From assembly GCA_910575585.1 (NCBI GenBank), contig CAJTGF010000045.1:2822-43745 (forward strand): a stretch of 40,924 nucleotides of DNA, read 5' to 3'. The position numbers and the translations under genes were made by a program. The notes beneath the pieces were generated by a model. That model had not been told where the DNA came from, ran no database searches, and was given only the letters and a program-made list of their open reading frames with translations. Below, piece after piece: positions 38,883-40,924 of this stretch (its first letter is position 1; the number at the start of each line of letters is the position of its first letter). The stretch comes from Clostridiaceae bacterium (GTDB lineage: Bacteria; Bacillota; Clostridia; Lachnospirales; Lachnospiraceae).

Positions 38883-39497
38883 TTATTTTTTGCCGGGCTT
38901 TTCACGCAATGCGCTTTTTGATTGGGAAATTTCAATATAATCAGCCTTAATCATACCATACAAATAGTAATCGCAGTATGTGTTTACCATTTTACCTCCA
39001 CGGATAAGCCCCTCACGCTTGAAGCCTGCCTTTTCCAAAGTTTTATAGGATGCAATATTTTGTATGTGAACATCAGCCCATAAACTCTGTAATTCCGTTT
39101 CTTCAAAGCAGAAGATAACTGCTCTCACCAGTGCTTCTGTCATAAGCCGTTTGCCCTGGCAGGCAGGTGAAAGGCGAAATGCCACTTTTGCCATGCGGTC
39201 ATTTTCAATGAGATATACCCACATATCGCCAATAACTTTATGATCCTGCTTATTGGTAAGGATAACTGTCTGACTGCATATCGTTATAGGATGTTCTTCA
39301 TAGGGTGCTTCAAAATATTCGTCTGTTGTGCCTAAAGGGTAAAACTTTTCTTCTGTGAGGTATTCAAGGGATATTTCTTTTTGCCGCCGTCTGCTCCTGT
39401 CACGCCATGCGTTGATAGCCGCAAAGCGTATGACAGTCTTGCAATAGCCGTTGAACGTATACATGATGTGTTCTCTGTATGCTTCTATGCAAGGCAT
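38883..39497 (-). CDS. Chimeric protein: element sigma N-terminus fused to a truncated GNAT acetyltransferase
   Basis: This 204-residue frame is a clear hybrid. Residues 1-82 (MPCIEAYREHIMYTFNGYCK to ITICSQTVILTN) are almost the same as the start of the sigma factor at 8610, with over 100 bp of identical DNA. From residue 83 (KQDHKVIGDMWVYLIEND) it is a RimJ/RimL-type GNAT: MAKVAFRLSPACQGKRLMTE with the acetyl-CoA loop C-Q-G-K-R, LWADVHIQNIASYKTLEKAG and FKREGLIRGGKMVNTYCDYY. The sigma region 4 and the first 60 or so GNAT residues are missing. The ribosome site and leader are those of the sigma gene. It may be translated, so it is not simply a pseudogene, but its activity is doubtful. Confidence 0.85.
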   Translation of the reverse strand: MPCIEAYREHIMYTFNGYCKTVIRFAAINAWRDRSRRRQKEISLEYLTEEKFYPLGTTDEYFEAPYEEHPITICSQTVILTNKQDHKVIGDMWVYLIENDRMAKVAFRLSPACQGKRLMTEALVRAVIFCFEETELQSLWADVHIQNIASYKTLEKAGFKREGLIRGGKMVNTYCDYYLYGMIKADYIEISQSKSALREKPGKK

Positions 39498-39560
39498 AAA
39501 TGATTCCCCCTTTCCCCCACATGGGGTGGTGCATGATTGACAGTTAAATTACTATAATTC
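39252..39560 (-). repeat. Sigma-gene repeat, right copy
   Basis: Inverted copy of 8545-8855, covering about 63 bp of leader and the first 82 codons. The homology ends sharply at 39252, in the middle of the chimeric gene, where the GNAT sequence begins. Confidence 0.85.
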
Positions 39561-39601
39561 AAATGAGAGACAGATAACGACAGGGCAGAGGAACGTCCGT
39601 T

Positions 39602-40057
39602 TTACAAATTTTTATTGTTTCTATTTTTCAGTTGGAACAATAATTTTTGAAATACTTCTGTATCATTTTCTGTCTCAAAGAAAAAACTAATGTCAACACT
39701 TTCTACTGCTTTAATCGCTTCTTTTAATACAGATAATCCATTATCTGTATTACAGATTGTATTTGCACGACTGTCAACTTTACTTTGGATTCTTTGCGTT
39801 AATCCTTTCTTTTCCAGCAAACGTAATGTTGACGATACTGTCATAGGGTCAATCATCGAGAAATCGGATATTTTCTTTTGCGTAATTTCAATATCACTTT
39901 CACTTAATTCAACAATAACAGCAAGTATGACATATTGAGTATGTGTCAAATCAAACTGACGTAAAACTGATTTAACCGCCCTTTGCCAAAGAGTAGATAC
40001 TTGCCAAAATAACAAACCAATGCTTTCATCGCGCGAATTATATCGTGACTCCTTCAT
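39602..40057 (-). CDS. MarR family regulator
   Basis: This 151-residue winged-helix repressor has the MarR layout: LLFWQVSTLWQRAVKSVLRQ (dimer helix), LTHTQYVILAVIVELSESD, a recognition part TQKKISDFSMIDPMTVSSTL and wing RIQSKVDSRANTICNTDNG with D-x-R. Its ATG overlaps the SRPBCC stop (ATGA), and there is no independent ribosome site, so translation is coupled. It probably represses its own operon through the two dyads at 40469-40498. The AT-rich composition matches that of the left MarR-GNAT cassette, although the two MarR proteins are not close copies of each other. Confidence 0.9.
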   Translation of the reverse strand: MKESRYNSRDESIGLLFWQVSTLWQRAVKSVLRQFDLTHTQYVILAVIVELSESDIEITQKKISDFSMIDPMTVSSTLRLLEKKGLTQRIQSKVDSRANTICNTDNGLSVLKEAIKAVESVDISFFFETENDTEVFQKLLFQLKNRNNKNL

Positions 40058-40452
40058 TGTGATACCATAGACAACAATTTATCCATTGCGTTAGGCAAGT
40101 TGGCTGTTATTCCTCTGCCCATACCTTCCATTTGCTCGTCTGCCCCTCCACTAATGATAACCGTATGTGTTATAGTGCTTTCTGTTATAACATGACCAAA
40201 CGATATGGTAATCTCGCCTAAATGAGAACTTGTAGTAAATTCCCTTTCAGTATCAATGCTGTCAATCACAAACGGGAGTGATTGCCCATTTTTCATTGAC
40301 ATAATTCCATTACTACCAGTCGCAAAGTTACCATGCAACACTACATTTTCCACATCATTATCCCACTCTTTCCAACGGGAAACATTACTATAAAGTTCCC
40401 ATAATTTTTTGATGTCAATATTTCCAGACACCATGTTTTCGTACTTGAACAT
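40054..40452 (-). CDS. SRPBCC family (polyketide cyclase/lipid-transport fold) protein
   Basis: This 132-residue protein fits the SRPBCC ligand-binding fold: MFKYENMVSGNIDIKKLWEL, YSNVSRWKEWDNDVENVVLH (the typical 'W..WD..V' start), GNFATGSNGIMSMKNGQSLP and GHVITESTITHTVIISGG. ATG 40452 follows GGAGGTATCAAAA; the longer frame to 40467 lies before this site. It is the first gene of an operon with the MarR regulator, driven by a near-consensus promoter. SRPBCC proteins bind or modify hydrophobic small molecules, so it may protect against, or sense, the compound that MarR responds to. The ligand is not predictable. Confidence 0.85.
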   Translation of the reverse strand: MFKYENMVSGNIDIKKLWELYSNVSRWKEWDNDVENVVLHGNFATGSNGIMSMKNGQSLPFVIDSIDTEREFTTSSHLGEITISFGHVITESTITHTVIISGGADEQMEGMGRGITANLPNAMDKLLSMVSQ

Positions 40453-40468
40453 TTTTGATACCTCCAAT

Positions 40469-40525
40469 AATAAGTTTACTTATTATAAGCACACTTATTA
40501 TAATGGACATGATTAAAAAAGTCAA
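40469..40525 (-). promoter_or_regulatory. Promoter of the SRPBCC-MarR operon with two operator dyads
   Basis: On the minus strand TTGACT (40520-40525) and TATAAT (40497-40502) are 17 bp apart. Dyads AATAAG-N4-CTTATT (40469-40484) and ATAAG-N4-CTTAT (40485-40498) follow head to tail over the -10 and the start site. They fit autorepression by the MarR product. An 11-bp inverted repeat (40517-40527 with 40545-40555) overlaps the -35. Confidence 0.75.
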
Positions 40526-40620
40526 GATAAAGCAAGATAATATTTCTTGACTTTTATGATAGTGTTCAAATTTTTATTTGTTTGTCTGTCATATATGGAA
40601 ATGTCCCAAAAGATGTATGA

Positions 40621-40803
40621 ATGAGAGGGATTCCGTAGTAGTCGGCATTGTGCTGTAATGTGTATAACTGGCTGTCTTATGGAATTGTGGGTAACTCTGT
40701 TTGCAGGACATGGGAAAGCCGTTCTTTAGTTTTTCCATGTGCTGTGAATAGAGTTATCCATGATTCCATAGCCTGTTATGCACATTTCCACAAATCCAAA
40801 CTT
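40621..40803 (+). repeat. Module part B, right copy (126-bp dyad with DnaA-box-like nonamers)
   Basis: Inverted relative to 7188-7369. The core 40659-40784 is bounded by TGTGTATAA and TTATGCACA and is an imperfect palindrome; for example TATGGAATTGTGGGTAACTC in one arm matches the complement of the other at most positions. TGTGGGTAA (40686-40694) is the complement of TTACCCACA. It ends in an exact AAATCCAAACTT (40792-40803). The stretch 40556-40620 shows nothing else. Confidence 0.85.
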
Positions 40804-40919
40804 ATATAAAATCCAAACTTTTCTGAAAACAGCTTGATAATTGGGGATTCTTGCCGGAAAAAGTTTGGATTTCGTTTCACAAAGTACAATACTCCAATTA
40901 TGACAAAATGCGTAAAACA
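40785..40919 (+). repeat. Module part A, right copy (iteron segment)
   Basis: Direct copy of 6923-7057 with one difference seen by eye. Exact 12-mers AAATCCAAACTT lie at 40792-40803, 40809-40820 and, inverted, 40861-40872. Here part A directly overlaps part B, whereas in the left copy they are separated by 130 bp and B is inverted. The window ends five bases later, so the repeat may continue. Confidence 0.85.
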
Positions 40920-40924
40920 CTACT

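Noticed and set aside
1-40924. tRNA or rRNA genes and a tRNA attachment site
   Set aside because: I saw no cloverleaf with the conserved TTC-loop pattern, no rRNA signature and no clear att-type direct repeat, though a short att core could be missed by eye.

Overview
The window looks like a mosaic mobile-element and accessory region from a low-to-mid GC gut Firmicute, most likely a Lachnospiraceae-type Clostridia. This is inferred from AGGAGG ribosome sites, BlaI/BlaR1 pairs, DUF6033/DUF6070/DUF6144-type proteins and a PcfJ/PcfK/LigA/primase maintenance block. No rRNA, tRNA, CRISPR array, transposase, integrase, relaxase or conjugation machinery was recognised, so only part of any element is visible.

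Layout. 1-6.8 kb: tail of a WYL regulator; an ECF sigma factor with its membrane anti-sigma partner (-); a BlaI-BlaR1 pair (-) under a three-operator promoter; remnants of a Crp/Fnr regulator and a permease; then a second, convergent BlaI-BlaR1 pair (+) whose BlaR1 has lost a zinc-ligand histidine and the sensor domain. 6.9-7.4 kb: a non-coding module with six copies of a 12-bp iteron and a 126-bp dyad carrying DnaA-box-like nonamers. 7.4-9.5 kb: frameshifted MarR, GNAT, an element-type sigma factor and a small regulator-like protein. 9.5-14.4 kb: response regulator, intramembrane-type histidine kinase and an ABC exporter. 14.4-20.9 kb (-): accessory block of DUF6070 lipoproteins (one intact, two decayed), a DUF6144-like/GNAT fusion, a GNAT and a frameshifted DUF6033-like gene. 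21.0-36.5 kb: the maintenance block, with XRE regulator (+), then on the minus strand ParR/ParM, NAD-dependent DNA ligase, PcfJ, PcfK, primase-YodL fusion, a low-complexity putative recombination protein, RecD2 helicase, a 57-aa membrane protein and YqaJ exonuclease, headed by a promoter with palindromic operators and a leader with two intrinsic terminators. 36.5-40.5 kb (-): DUF1697, decayed cysteine hydrolase, DUF3788, AraC regulator, a sigma-GNAT chimera, MarR and SRPBCC. 40.6-40.9 kb: a second copy of the iteron/dyad module.

The most striking feature is symmetry. The 126-bp dyad and the N-terminal part of the element sigma gene occur at both ends of a 33-kb segment in inverted orientation. 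At each end they bracket about 1.1 kb of different, AT-rich cargo: a MarR-type regulator with one partner enzyme under a double-palindrome promoter. I read this as two mirror-image cassettes built on the same scaffold beside a possible replication or recombination site. Several genes carry frameshifts (MarR in an A8 tract, DUF6033 in an A4 tract, DUF6070 copies), consistent with relaxed selection, or sequencing error in the homopolymer cases.
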